DNA of 5,701 nt, from the NCBI GenBank assembly GCA_900553685.1, contig USEI01000039.1, positions 1 to 5,701 on the forward strand, written 5' to 3'. Position numbers and translations under genes: made by a program. This document shows, in pieces, positions 1 to 5,656 of the stretch; within the stretch, counting starts at the first letter, position 1; each line of letters starts with the position of its first letter. The notes below the pieces were generated by a model, which saw only the letters and a list, made by a program, of their open reading frames with translations, was not told the origin of the DNA and ran no database searches. This DNA is from an uncultured Clostridium sp. (GTDB taxonomy: Bacteria; Bacillota; Clostridia; TANB77; CAG-508).

Positions 1-160
1 TCTCTTTCAATATTTTTTTCATTTTACATGTGACATATCTATTTTAAACCTATAATTAAAGGTTTCAAAATTTTCTATGCCTAAATTTTAAAGTTTTTCT
101 ATTTTTAATTTTTCTTTTCCTATTAAGAACTTCAAGTTTTGATTTTCCAAAAAAACTTAT
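1..160. other. AT-rich non-coding left edge
   Basis: This stretch lies downstream of the flavodoxin-family gene and holds no supported gene. It is below 20% G+C in places. It contains a 6-bp inverted repeat AAACCT/AGGTTT with an 8-nt loop (46-51 and 60-65), an A/T-only hairpin of AAAATTT/AAATTTT type near 70-92, and the 11-mer ATGTGACATAT at 28-38, which recurs inverted at the other end of the window. None of the hairpins is followed by a convincing T-run on the minus strand, so I see no clear terminator for the gene that ends at 161. Confidence 0.6.
41..68 (-). promoter_or_regulatory. possible sigma-A promoter overlapping an inverted repeat
   Basis: On the minus strand TTGAAA (68-63) is followed after 16 nt by TAAAAT (46-41), close to the TTGACA/TATAAT consensus. 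The inverted repeat AAACCT-N8-AGGTTT (46-65) spans the -35, spacer and the edge of the -10, which is where a repressor operator would sit. It would drive a gene to the left of the window. The only start codon visible downstream is an ATG at 22-20 (MKKILKE, then the edge), and it has no ribosome binding site. In sequence this AT-rich, such matches arise easily by chance. Confidence 0.25.
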
Positions 161-787
161 TTATCTTATAAAATTAGTTTTCTCTGTAACATTATTAGGA
201 TGATTTATCTCATTTTTCTTTGCAATTTCAATACATTTTAAAAGCCACGCCATATTTTTTCCTAAATTATACATAGTTTGCATACCTTCTAGGTCTTGAA
301 CTGTTTCTTCTGGATTATTTCCATGTATATTATTCCAGTAAGTTGATGATACTATTGGCATTTGACTTATTGTAAAATATTTATTTAACACGTCAAAAGA
401 AGCAGTAGTTCCTCCTCTTCTTGCACTTGCAATACTTGCTCCAGGTTTAAATTCAAAGTTCTTTTTACCTGCATAAAAAACTCTATCTAATACAGATAGT
501 ATTCTTCCTGTTGGATGAGCATAATATACAGGTGTTCCGAAAACAAAGCCATCACTTGTTTTAGCTTTCTCTATAATTTCATTTGCTATATCATCAAATA
601 CACATTTTCCTTTATGTTCTTCTTTAAAACAAGTTTTACATCCTATACAATCTGCTATAGGTTTATTACCTAAATGAATTATTTCTGTTTCAATATTTTC
701 TTCATTTAAGCTTTCAGCAACTTTTTTTAATGCTGTATATGTACAACTTTTTTCATTTGGACTACCATTAATTAATAAAACTTTCAT
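161..787 (-). CDS. flavodoxin-family (iron-sulfur flavoprotein-like) NAD(P)H-dependent oxidoreductase
   Basis: This 208-aa protein has a flavodoxin-like fold of the WrbA/NADPH-dependent FMN reductase superfamily and is presumably a cytosolic FMN-binding electron-transfer protein. The N-terminal strand and phosphate-binding loop are seen at residues 3-19 (LLINGSPNEKSCTYT). The segment GTPVYYAHPTGRILSVLDR (84-102) matches the family's FMN-contacting loop and helix, and SARRGGTT (121-128) is a further family motif. Between strand 2 and helix 3 lie four cysteines, C47, C50, C53 and C62 (CX2CX2CX8C). They resemble the compact [4Fe-4S] motif of archaeal iron-sulfur flavoproteins (CX2CX2CX4-7C), so an Fe-S cluster is possible but unproven. 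The ATG start is well supported: GGAGG at 798-794 lies 6 nt upstream. The gene follows the alcohol dehydrogenase by 97 nt, with a strong terminator in between, so it is expressed by read-through or by its own promoter, which I could not identify. The physiological substrate is unknown. Confidence 0.88.
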   Translation of the reverse strand: MKVLLINGSPNEKSCTYTALKKVAESLNEENIETEIIHLGNKPIADCIGCKTCFKEEHKGKCVFDDIANEIIEKAKTSDGFVFGTPVYYAHPTGRILSVLDRVFYAGKKNFEFKPGASIASARRGGTTASFDVLNKYFTISQMPIVSSTYWNNIHGNNPEETVQDLEGMQTMYNLGKNMAWLLKCIEIAKKNEINHPNNVTEKTNFIR

Positions 788-845
788 ATAAAACCTCCAC
801 TTTGTATATTTTATTAGTTTTTTTTTATTTTTATGTATTTAGAGT

Positions 846-878
846 AAAAAATGAAAAAAGAGATTTCTCTCTTTTTTC
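846..878 (-). terminator. intrinsic terminator after the alcohol dehydrogenase gene
   Basis: Reading the minus strand, GAAAAAAGAGA (878-868) pairs perfectly over 11 bp with TCTCTTTTTTC (863-853) across a stable GAAA tetraloop (867-864). The tail is then A followed by six T (852-846). The hairpin begins 6 nt after the alcohol dehydrogenase stop codon at 887-885. It marks the end of the operon that starts at the fprA promoter. The stem is symmetric enough to act on the plus strand too, but no plus-strand gene needs it. Confidence 0.85.
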
Positions 879-884
879 TAAGAT

Positions 885-2045
885 TTATAAACACATTTTT
901 AATATATTTAATACATCTTCTGCTGTTAATGGAACATATGCTCTCTGTAAATCTCTATGTTCTACAACAGCTTTACTCATTTTATCTAATAACATATCAT
1001 CAATACCTAATTTTCCAAGATTCATAGGTATTCCACAGTCTTTAAAAAATCTCTCTGTTGCATCAATTCCTTTATTAGCTAAAGAAAATTTATCTTCTTC
1101 CTCTTCAAATCCCCAAACATTAGTTGCATATTCTACAAATTTGTCTACTGTTTTTTCAGATAAAATATATCTCATCCATCTTGGAGTTACTATTGCTAAA
1201 CCAACCCCATGTGTAATATCATAAAATGCACTTAGTTCATGTTCGATTGGATGACAAGTCCATGAACCTGCTTTGCCTGAACCACATAATCCATTTAAAG
1301 CTAAACTTGATGCCCACATTAAATTACTACGTGCTTCATAATTATTAGGCTCTCTAAGAGCTACCTGACAATATTTAATACATGTTTTTAAAATTCCCTC
1401 TGAAATTTTGTCTTGTACAAATGCTCCTTTTGTTACTTTAAAATAATTTTCAATAACATGGCTCATTATGTCCGCTGTCCCTGCAGCTGTTTGCAAGCTA
1501 GGTAAAGAAAAAGTATATTCTGGGTCTAAAATAGAAGCTTTTGGATACATATTTTTTGAAGAAGTTCCTAATTTTTCATTTGTTTCTGGATTAGAAATTA
1601 CTGCAGCATTATTCATTTCAGAACCTGTTGCAGCAATTGTAAGTATAGTAACTATTGGCATCACTTTATCTATTTTTGAATTGTCTTTTACTAAGTCCCA
1701 TGCATCTCCATCATAGTAATATCCTGCTCCAATTACTTTTGAACAATCTATTGTACTTCCACCACCAACAGCTAGAATTACATCAATATTATTTTGTTTG
1801 CATAATTCAATTCCCTTTCTAACTGTTCCAATTCTTGGATTTGGCTCTATTCCAGCTAATTCTGTTATATTAAAATCTTTTAATATACTACATACTTTAT
1901 CATAAATACCATTTTTCTTTATACTTCCTCCACCATAAGCAAGAAGTACATTTTTTCCATATCTATTTAAGATAGTTTCTAAATTTTCAATTTGCCCTTT
2001 ACCAAAATAAATTTCAGTTGGCGTATAAAACATAAAATTTTCCAT
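885..2045 (-). CDS. iron-containing alcohol dehydrogenase, NADPH-dependent butanol dehydrogenase type
   Basis: This 386-aa cytosolic enzyme is a group III Fe-dependent alcohol dehydrogenase of the BdhA/YqhD branch, interconverting short-chain aldehydes and alcohols. The N-terminal Rossmann-like half carries YGGGSIKKNG (37-46) and VGGGSTIDCSK (93-103) for dinucleotide binding. S41 stands where NAD-specific FucO has an Asp, which favours NADP(H). The C-terminal helical half carries the metal ligands D192 and H196 (ADIMSH), H265 (HPIEHE) and H279 (DITHG), all present. The length is normal for the family. I place the start at ATG 2045-2043 because AGAGGA (2057-2052) lies 7 nt upstream and the product then begins MENFMFYTPTEIYFGKG, as is typical for the family. 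An in-frame TTG five codons earlier (2060-2058) would swallow that ribosome binding site. The gene follows the CNNM gene by 45 nt with no terminator between, and ends at a strong terminator, so it is the last gene of the fprA operon. Likely roles are fermentative alcohol formation or removal of reactive aldehydes. Confidence 0.93.
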   Translation of the reverse strand: MENFMFYTPTEIYFGKGQIENLETILNRYGKNVLLAYGGGSIKKNGIYDKVCSILKDFNITELAGIEPNPRIGTVRKGIELCKQNNIDVILAVGGGSTIDCSKVIGAGYYYDGDAWDLVKDNSKIDKVMPIVTILTIAATGSEMNNAAVISNPETNEKLGTSSKNMYPKASILDPEYTFSLPSLQTAAGTADIMSHVIENYFKVTKGAFVQDKISEGILKTCIKYCQVALREPNNYEARSNLMWASSLALNGLCGSGKAGSWTCHPIEHELSAFYDITHGVGLAIVTPRWMRYILSEKTVDKFVEYATNVWGFEEEEDKFSLANKGIDATERFFKDCGIPMNLGKLGIDDMLLDKMSKAVVEHRDLQRAYVPLTAEDVLNILKMCL

Positions 2046-2051
2046 AATAAT

Positions 2052-2057
2052 TCCTCT
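2052..2057 (-). promoter_or_regulatory. ribosome binding site fixing the alcohol dehydrogenase start
   Basis: AGAGGA on the minus strand lies 7 nt before ATG 2045-2043. It falls inside the reading frame if the upstream TTG at 2060-2058 is used, so it argues for the shorter 386-aa product. Confidence 0.75.
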
Positions 2058-2090
2058 CAAAATACAATTGGCTTATTTTTTAATTATCAA

Positions 2091-3437
2091 TTATTCTTTT
2101 TCTTCTCCATGCTCTGTTTCTTTTTCTTCTTCATTTATTTCTACTGGTTGAACTTTACATGCTTTTATTTTTGTTATTCTTTTATCTTTTACCTTTTCAA
2201 TTTTATAAATTACTTTCTCTGTTTCGATAACAGGTTTTTCATTTTCATCTGGAATTTTTCCAAGTTCTTCAATTAAATATCCAGAAATTGTATCATAATC
2301 TCCTTCTGGAATATCAACATCTAATATTTTTTCAACTTCAGATACAGAAACACTACCATTAAAAATAAAAGTATTTTCATCTATTTTTTCATAAAGTTTT
2401 TGAACTATATCATATTCATCGTAGATTTCTCCAACAATTTCCTCTAAAATATCTTCCATTGTAACAATTCCAGCTGTTCCACCATATTCATCGACTACTA
2501 TTGCAATTTGTTTTCTGTTTTTTCTTAATTCTTCAAATAATTCATTTAATGGTTTAGTTTCTGGAACAAAATATGCTTCTTTTATTAAATTTTTAATTTT
2601 TACATTTTTGTTCTTAGTAGATAATAAAATATCTTTAATATATACAACACCTTTTATTTCATCTATTGTTTCATCATATACAGGTATTCTACTATATCTA
2701 AATTCATCATCTTCTGTTATTTCTTCAACAACTTTAGAAATAGATAAATTCATATCAACTGCATATATTTGTGTTCTTGGAATCATTATTTCAGATACTG
2801 TTTTATCATTAAATTCAAAAACATTATTTATCATTTCTCTTTCTTCTTTATCTATTGCTCCCTTTTCTTCTCCAACATCTACCATCATCCTAATTTCTTC
2901 TTCTGTTACAGTTTCTTCATCATTTGCAGAAACTCCAAAAATTTTAGAAACTATATTTGTTGAAAAAGTTAAAAATTTAACAAATGGTGCTGTTGCAATA
3001 GATATTGCTTTTATTACGCCTATAGTTCCAAATGCAATTTTTTCAGAATTTTTCATTGCAATTCTTTTTGGTACTAATTCACCAAATATTAATGTAAAAT
3101 AAGACAGTACTATAGTAATTAAAATAATTGAAATACTATTCCATACTCCTAAGCTTAAAACTGGCACTAATTTATGTAAAATTGGTGCAAGTTCACTCGC
3201 AAAAGCTTCTGATGCAAAAGCACTAGATAAAAATCCAGCTAATGTTATTCCAATTTGTATTGTTGCTAAAAATTTACTAGGGTTTTCTAGCATACTCTTT
3301 ATTTTTTTTGCCTTCTTATTTCCTTCTTTAGCTTGTAAATCTATTTTAGCATCATTTAACGATATAAAAGCAATTTCTGCTGCAGCAAAAAAAGCATTTG
3401 CTAAAATCAGAATTACTAATAATAATAGTTGTGTCAT
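2091..3437 (-). CDS. CNNM/CorC-type (hemolysin family) membrane protein with CBS pair
   Basis: This 448-aa integral membrane protein belongs to the CNNM/CorC (HlyC, YhdP/MpfA-like) family, whose characterised members affect Mg2+ (or Co2+) export. The domain order is complete. The DUF21/CNNM transmembrane region covers about 1-165, with hydrophobic segments near 3-26, 57-80, 99-121 and 134-157. It includes FFAAAEIAFISL (16-27) and the conserved GELVPKR (119-125). An acidic linker (172-205) leads to a pair of CBS domains (about 215-340), which begins with EIMIPRTQIYAVD (216-228) and ends in DEYGGTAGIVTMEDILEEI (316-334), the family signature. A CorC_HlyC transporter-associated domain follows (about 350-430). 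The last 15 residues are a Glu/Lys-rich tail. CBS domains in this family bind adenine nucleotides and Mg. The start is firm: AAGGAG (3449-3444) lies 6 nt before ATG and overlaps the preceding gene's stop. Hemolysin is a historical name, and export of the cation is an inference from the family. Confidence 0.93.
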   Translation of the reverse strand: MTQLLLLVILILANAFFAAAEIAFISLNDAKIDLQAKEGNKKAKKIKSMLENPSKFLATIQIGITLAGFLSSAFASEAFASELAPILHKLVPVLSLGVWNSISIILITIVLSYFTLIFGELVPKRIAMKNSEKIAFGTIGVIKAISIATAPFVKFLTFSTNIVSKIFGVSANDEETVTEEEIRMMVDVGEEKGAIDKEEREMINNVFEFNDKTVSEIMIPRTQIYAVDMNLSISKVVEEITEDDEFRYSRIPVYDETIDEIKGVVYIKDILLSTKNKNVKIKNLIKEAYFVPETKPLNELFEELRKNRKQIAIVVDEYGGTAGIVTMEDILEEIVGEIYDEYDIVQKLYEKIDENTFIFNGSVSVSEVEKILDVDIPEGDYDTISGYLIEELGKIPDENEKPVIETEKVIYKIEKVKDKRITKIKACKVQPVEINEEEKETEHGEEKE

Positions 3438-3448
3438 TTTCTTCTCCT

Positions 3449-3652
3449 TTAAATTCTTTCACTTAAATTTTTTCCTCTGCCACAATTTGGATTTGACAAA
3501 GGACATTTTCTAAAACAATTATTACAATGAATATATGCTAAATAATTGATTTTATATCTTTTTATTTTTTCTACTTCTTCTTTTGTTTCAATTATTTTAT
3601 CATATATATTGTATTCATCTTTATATTTATTACTAATTAAAGTTCCTTCCAA
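3449..3652 (-). CDS. small four-cysteine protein encoded between fprA and the CNNM gene
   Basis: I do not recognise this 67-aa protein. Its N-terminal part is charged and probably helical (about 18-33, rich in K and E). The C-terminal third carries H42, C43, C46, C50 and C57 within HCNNCFRKCPLSNPNCGRG, a CX2CX3CX6C pattern that could hold Zn or an Fe-S cluster. It is not a standard rubredoxin (two CxxC knuckles about 30 residues apart) nor a classic ferredoxin (CX2CX2CX3CP). There is no signal peptide or membrane segment, so it is likely cytosolic. The start is TTG (3652-3650), supported by AGGAG (3663-3659) 6 nt upstream that overlaps the fprA stop. Its own stop overlaps the ribosome binding site of the CNNM gene. 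That tight packing in both directions is the best evidence that it is real. A role as redox partner or metal-sensing accessory of FprA is possible from context only. Confidence 0.7.
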   Translation of the reverse strand: MEGTLISNKYKDEYNIYDKIIETKEEVEKIKRYKINYLAYIHCNNCFRKCPLSNPNCGRGKNLSERI

Positions 3653-3658
3653 AACTTA

Positions 3659-3663
3659 CTCCT
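3659..3663 (-). promoter_or_regulatory. ribosome binding site supporting a TTG start
   Basis: AGGAG on the minus strand shares its first two bases (AG) with the fprA stop codon TAG (3664-3662) and lies 6 nt before TTG 3652-3650. No ATG or GTG lies in frame near it, so it decides the start of the 67-aa protein and suggests coupled translation with fprA. Confidence 0.7.
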
Positions 3664-4831
3664 ATTTTTTTAGAATATTATCTGCTAATTCATTTAATTT
3701 TTCTTTTGATTCTGGTTTTAAAGTTGATCTTATAGTAACCATTGGTTCACAAACTTCAATATTTTTCATAGTGTCTACAAGCTCTTTCATACATTTTCCA
3801 GCAGTTGGTGCCCATGAACCATTTTCTATTAAACCAATTTTTTTATTTTGATAATTTTTTCCACTTAAATGATGTAAAAATTGTTCCATTGGTGGAAATA
3901 CTCCAAAATTATAACTTGAAGCAGCTAAAATAATTTTATCATATCTAAATGCATCTTCAATAGCTTCAGCCATATCATCTCTTGCTAAATCTGTTAATAC
4001 TACCTTTTTAGCTCCCTTTTCTTTTAAAATTTCTGAAAGCTCTTTTGCAGCATCAGCGGTATTTCCATGAATTGAAGCATAAGCAATAAAAACTCCATCA
4101 TCTTCTGATTGATAACTACTCCATATATTATATTTTCCTATATAATATTCCAAATTTTCTTTTAATATTGGACCATGTAGTGGACAAATCATTTTGACTT
4201 CTAAGTTTGCTAATTTTTTTAATAAGTTTTGAACTTGCATACCATACTTTCCAACTATATTAAAATAGTATCTTCTTGCTTCACAAGTCCAATCTTCATC
4301 TGTATCTAAAGTTCCAAATTTTCCAAAGCCATCTGCCGAAAAAAGTATTTTCTCCATTTTTTCATAAGTAACCATTACTTCTGGCCAATGTACCATTGGA
4401 GCCATAAAAAATTGTAAAGTATGTTCTCCAATATTTATTTCATCACCTTCTTTTACTACAATTTTTCTTTCTTCTAATTTTTCTATTTCAAAAAATTGTG
4501 GTAACATTGCAAAAGTCTTTTCATTTCCTATAATTCTCATGCTTGGATATTTTGCTGCTATAAGTCCAATATTATATGCGTGATCTGGTTCTAAATGAGA
4601 TACCACTAAATAATCTGGCTTCTTTCCTTCTAATGCTTTTTCTAAATTTTCAATCCACTCATCAGTTTTTCTTTTATCAATAGTATCCATTATAACTATT
4701 TTTTCATCTTTTATAAGATATGAATTATAAGATATTCCATTTGGAACAACATACTGTGATTCAAATAAGTCTATATCTTTATCGTCAGCTCCTATATATA
4801 TAACATTTTCAGAAATTGTTACATCTTTCAT
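3662..4831 (-). CDS. fprA: class A flavodiiron protein (A-type flavoprotein), O2/NO reductase
   Basis: This 389-aa cytosolic enzyme reduces O2 to water and/or NO to N2O, protecting anaerobes from oxidative or nitrosative stress. The N-terminal metallo-beta-lactamase-like domain (about 1-245) has the full diiron set in family order: H79, E81, D83 (HLEPDH, with H84 as the usual non-ligand), H148 (MVHWPE), D167 (FSADGFG) and H219 (CPLHGP). These positions nearly coincide with those of Desulfovibrio gigas ROO. The C-terminal flavodoxin domain (about 246-389) shows the FMN phosphate loop YASIHGNT (251-258), then ASSYNFGVFPPMEQFL (304-319) and ENGSWAPTAGK (336-346). No rubredoxin or flavin-reductase extension is present, which makes it class A, so it needs an external electron donor such as rubredoxin. 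The ATG is preceded by an in-frame stop two codons upstream. The Shine-Dalgarno AAAGGA (4849-4844) sits 12 nt away, longer than usual. It is the first gene of the operon. Confidence 0.96.
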   Translation of the reverse strand: MKDVTISENVIYIGADDKDIDLFESQYVVPNGISYNSYLIKDEKIVIMDTIDKRKTDEWIENLEKALEGKKPDYLVVSHLEPDHAYNIGLIAAKYPSMRIIGNEKTFAMLPQFFEIEKLEERKIVVKEGDEINIGEHTLQFFMAPMVHWPEVMVTYEKMEKILFSADGFGKFGTLDTDEDWTCEARRYYFNIVGKYGMQVQNLLKKLANLEVKMICPLHGPILKENLEYYIGKYNIWSSYQSEDDGVFIAYASIHGNTADAAKELSEILKEKGAKKVVLTDLARDDMAEAIEDAFRYDKIILAASSYNFGVFPPMEQFLHHLSGKNYQNKKIGLIENGSWAPTAGKCMKELVDTMKNIEVCEPMVTIRSTLKPESKEKLNELADNILKK

Positions 4832-4862
4832 AAAACTTTAATATCCTTTCTATTTTTTTGTT

Positions 4863-4891
4863 ATTATATTATAATATTTACTAAAAATCAA
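4863..4891 (-). promoter_or_regulatory. sigma-A promoter of the fprA operon
   Basis: On the minus strand TTGATT (4891-4886) is followed by a 17-nt spacer and a perfect TATAAT (4868-4863). The predicted transcription start is near 4856, giving a leader of only about 25 nt with the Shine-Dalgarno almost at its 5' end. It is the strongest promoter match in the window and sits correctly upstream of fprA. Confidence 0.75.
4869..4883 (-). promoter_or_regulatory. PerR-box-like sequence in the fprA promoter spacer
   Basis: The 15-mer TAGTAAATATTATAA matches the PerR consensus TTATAATNATTATAA at 11 of 14 defined positions, with a perfect right half. It lies wholly between the -35 and -10, where a repressor would block polymerase. 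A perfect 12-bp palindrome, ATATTATAATAT (4866-4877), overlaps it. PerR control of flavodiiron genes is known in Clostridium acetobutylicum. The AT-rich background makes partial matches cheap, so this is a hypothesis. Confidence 0.3.
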
Positions 4892-4974
4892 CAAATTAAA
4901 CATTACAGAAATTTCTATATTTTTATCTAATAAATGATAATTATATGAATTAAAATTAATAACTAATTTTTTCG

Positions 4975-5553
4975 TTAATTTTTAAAATTTTCCATAAAAT
5001 TATTAATCTTTTCTTCATCTACTCTCATTGCTAGAATTGTTTCTTCGATTAATTTATCTAAATCCCAATTAAGCATTTTTGCTCCATTTTCTATAACATC
5101 TCTTGAACAACCTGCCGCAAATTTTTCATTTTTAAATTTCTTTTTAACTGATTTTAATTCTAAATCTTGTACACTTTTAGAAGGTCTCATTATTGCAACT
5201 GCACCTATTAAACCAGTTAGTTCATCTGTGGCATATAAAATCTTTTCCATTTCATGCTCTGGTTTTATATTAACTTTTAATCCATAAGCATGACTTGCAG
5301 TTGCATGTATTATTTTCTCATCTATTTTTCTTTCTTTCATTATTTCTTGACTTTTTATACAATGTTCTTCTGGATATTTTTCAAAATCTAAATCGTGTAA
5401 TAATCCAACAATTCCCCAAAAGTCTTTTTCATTTTCATATCCTAATTTTTCTGCAAAATATTTCATAACTCCTTCTACTGTTAATGCATGTCTTATATGA
5501 AATTTGTCTTCATTATATTCTCTTAGCAAATTCCATGCTTCTTCTCTTTCCAT
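4975..5553 (-). CDS. HD-domain (HDIG-type) metal-dependent phosphohydrolase
   Basis: This 192-aa cytosolic protein has a single HD domain. The motif residues are H22 (FHIRHAL), H53-D54 (GLLHDLDF) and D110 (YATDELTG), the classic H...HD...D metal-binding set. Further histidines at H64, H83 and H88 (IHATASHAYG) lie where bimetallic HD phosphodiesterases have their two extra ligands, so a two-metal site is possible. The family hydrolyses phosphate esters (nucleotides, cyclic nucleotides and others), and the actual substrate cannot be told from sequence. The start is ATG 5553-5551 with AAAGGA (5566-5561) 7 nt upstream. The gene has its own plausible promoter and is separated from fprA by 143 nt containing the fprA promoter. 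I see no convincing terminator after it, so some read-through into fprA is possible. Confidence 0.9.
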   Translation of the reverse strand: MEREEAWNLLREYNEDKFHIRHALTVEGVMKYFAEKLGYENEKDFWGIVGLLHDLDFEKYPEEHCIKSQEIMKERKIDEKIIHATASHAYGLKVNIKPEHEMEKILYATDELTGLIGAVAIMRPSKSVQDLELKSVKKKFKNEKFAAGCSRDVIENGAKMLNWDLDKLIEETILAMRVDEEKINNFMENFKN

Positions 5554-5583
5554 ATTTTTTTCCTTTCTTACACAAAATTACAT

Positions 5584-5612
5584 ATAATATAGTAACATAA
5601 ATTTAATATAAA
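5584..5612 (-). promoter_or_regulatory. probable sigma-A promoter of the HD-domain gene
   Basis: On the minus strand TTTATA (5612-5607) and TATTAT (5589-5584) are separated by 17 nt. The predicted start lies near 5577, about 24 nt before the ATG. A competing pair, TTGTTT with TACTAT, overlaps it. The spacing and position are good, but the -35 is weak. Confidence 0.45.
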
Positions 5613-5626
5613 AACAATTACGTATT

Positions 5627-5647
5627 AAAAAAAGCATCAACTATGCT
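5627..5647 (-). terminator. short intrinsic terminator of an upstream gene
   Basis: On the minus strand AGCAT (5647-5643) pairs with ATGCT (5637-5633) across a 5-nt loop AGTTG, and a run of seven T follows directly (5633-5627). The stem is only 5 bp, so its strength is modest. It would end a transcript entering from the right, before the HD-domain gene's own promoter. Confidence 0.5.
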
Positions 5648-5656
5648 GTAGGTTAG

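Noticed and set aside
1..22. Start of a minus-strand gene, ATG at 22-20 giving MKKILKE.
   Set aside because: Only seven codons are visible and there is no Shine-Dalgarno upstream.
802..1224. Long plus-strand open frame, and similar ones at 1468-1716, 1992-2276, 2608-3102, 2769-2963 and 3546-3851.
   Set aside because: All lie antisense to well-supported genes, lack good ribosome binding sites and encode low-complexity hydrophobic or Phe/Ser-rich strings typical of shadow frames in AT-rich DNA.
2046..2060. TTG start adding MRGII to the alcohol dehydrogenase.
   Set aside because: The extension covers the AGAGGA ribosome binding site of the ATG at 2045-2043, and family members begin at the MENF-type N-terminus.
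2059..2090. Internal promoter (TTGATA ... TATTTT) between the CNNM and alcohol dehydrogenase genes.
   Set aside because: The spacer is 20 nt, and even the 18-nt alternative would put the transcription start inside the ribosome binding site.
3438..3448. Mg2+ riboswitch ahead of the CNNM gene.
   Set aside because: Only 11 nt separate it from the preceding gene, leaving no room for an M-box or similar leader.
4907..4916. Palindrome AGAAATTTCT upstream of the fprA promoter as an operator.
   Set aside because: It is a 10-bp palindrome in very AT-rich DNA with no match to an operator I can name; common by chance.
4952..4970. Hairpin AAAATTA/TAATTTT after the HD-domain gene as a terminator.
   Set aside because: The stem is 7 bp of A/T only with no following T-run, so it is too weak to call.
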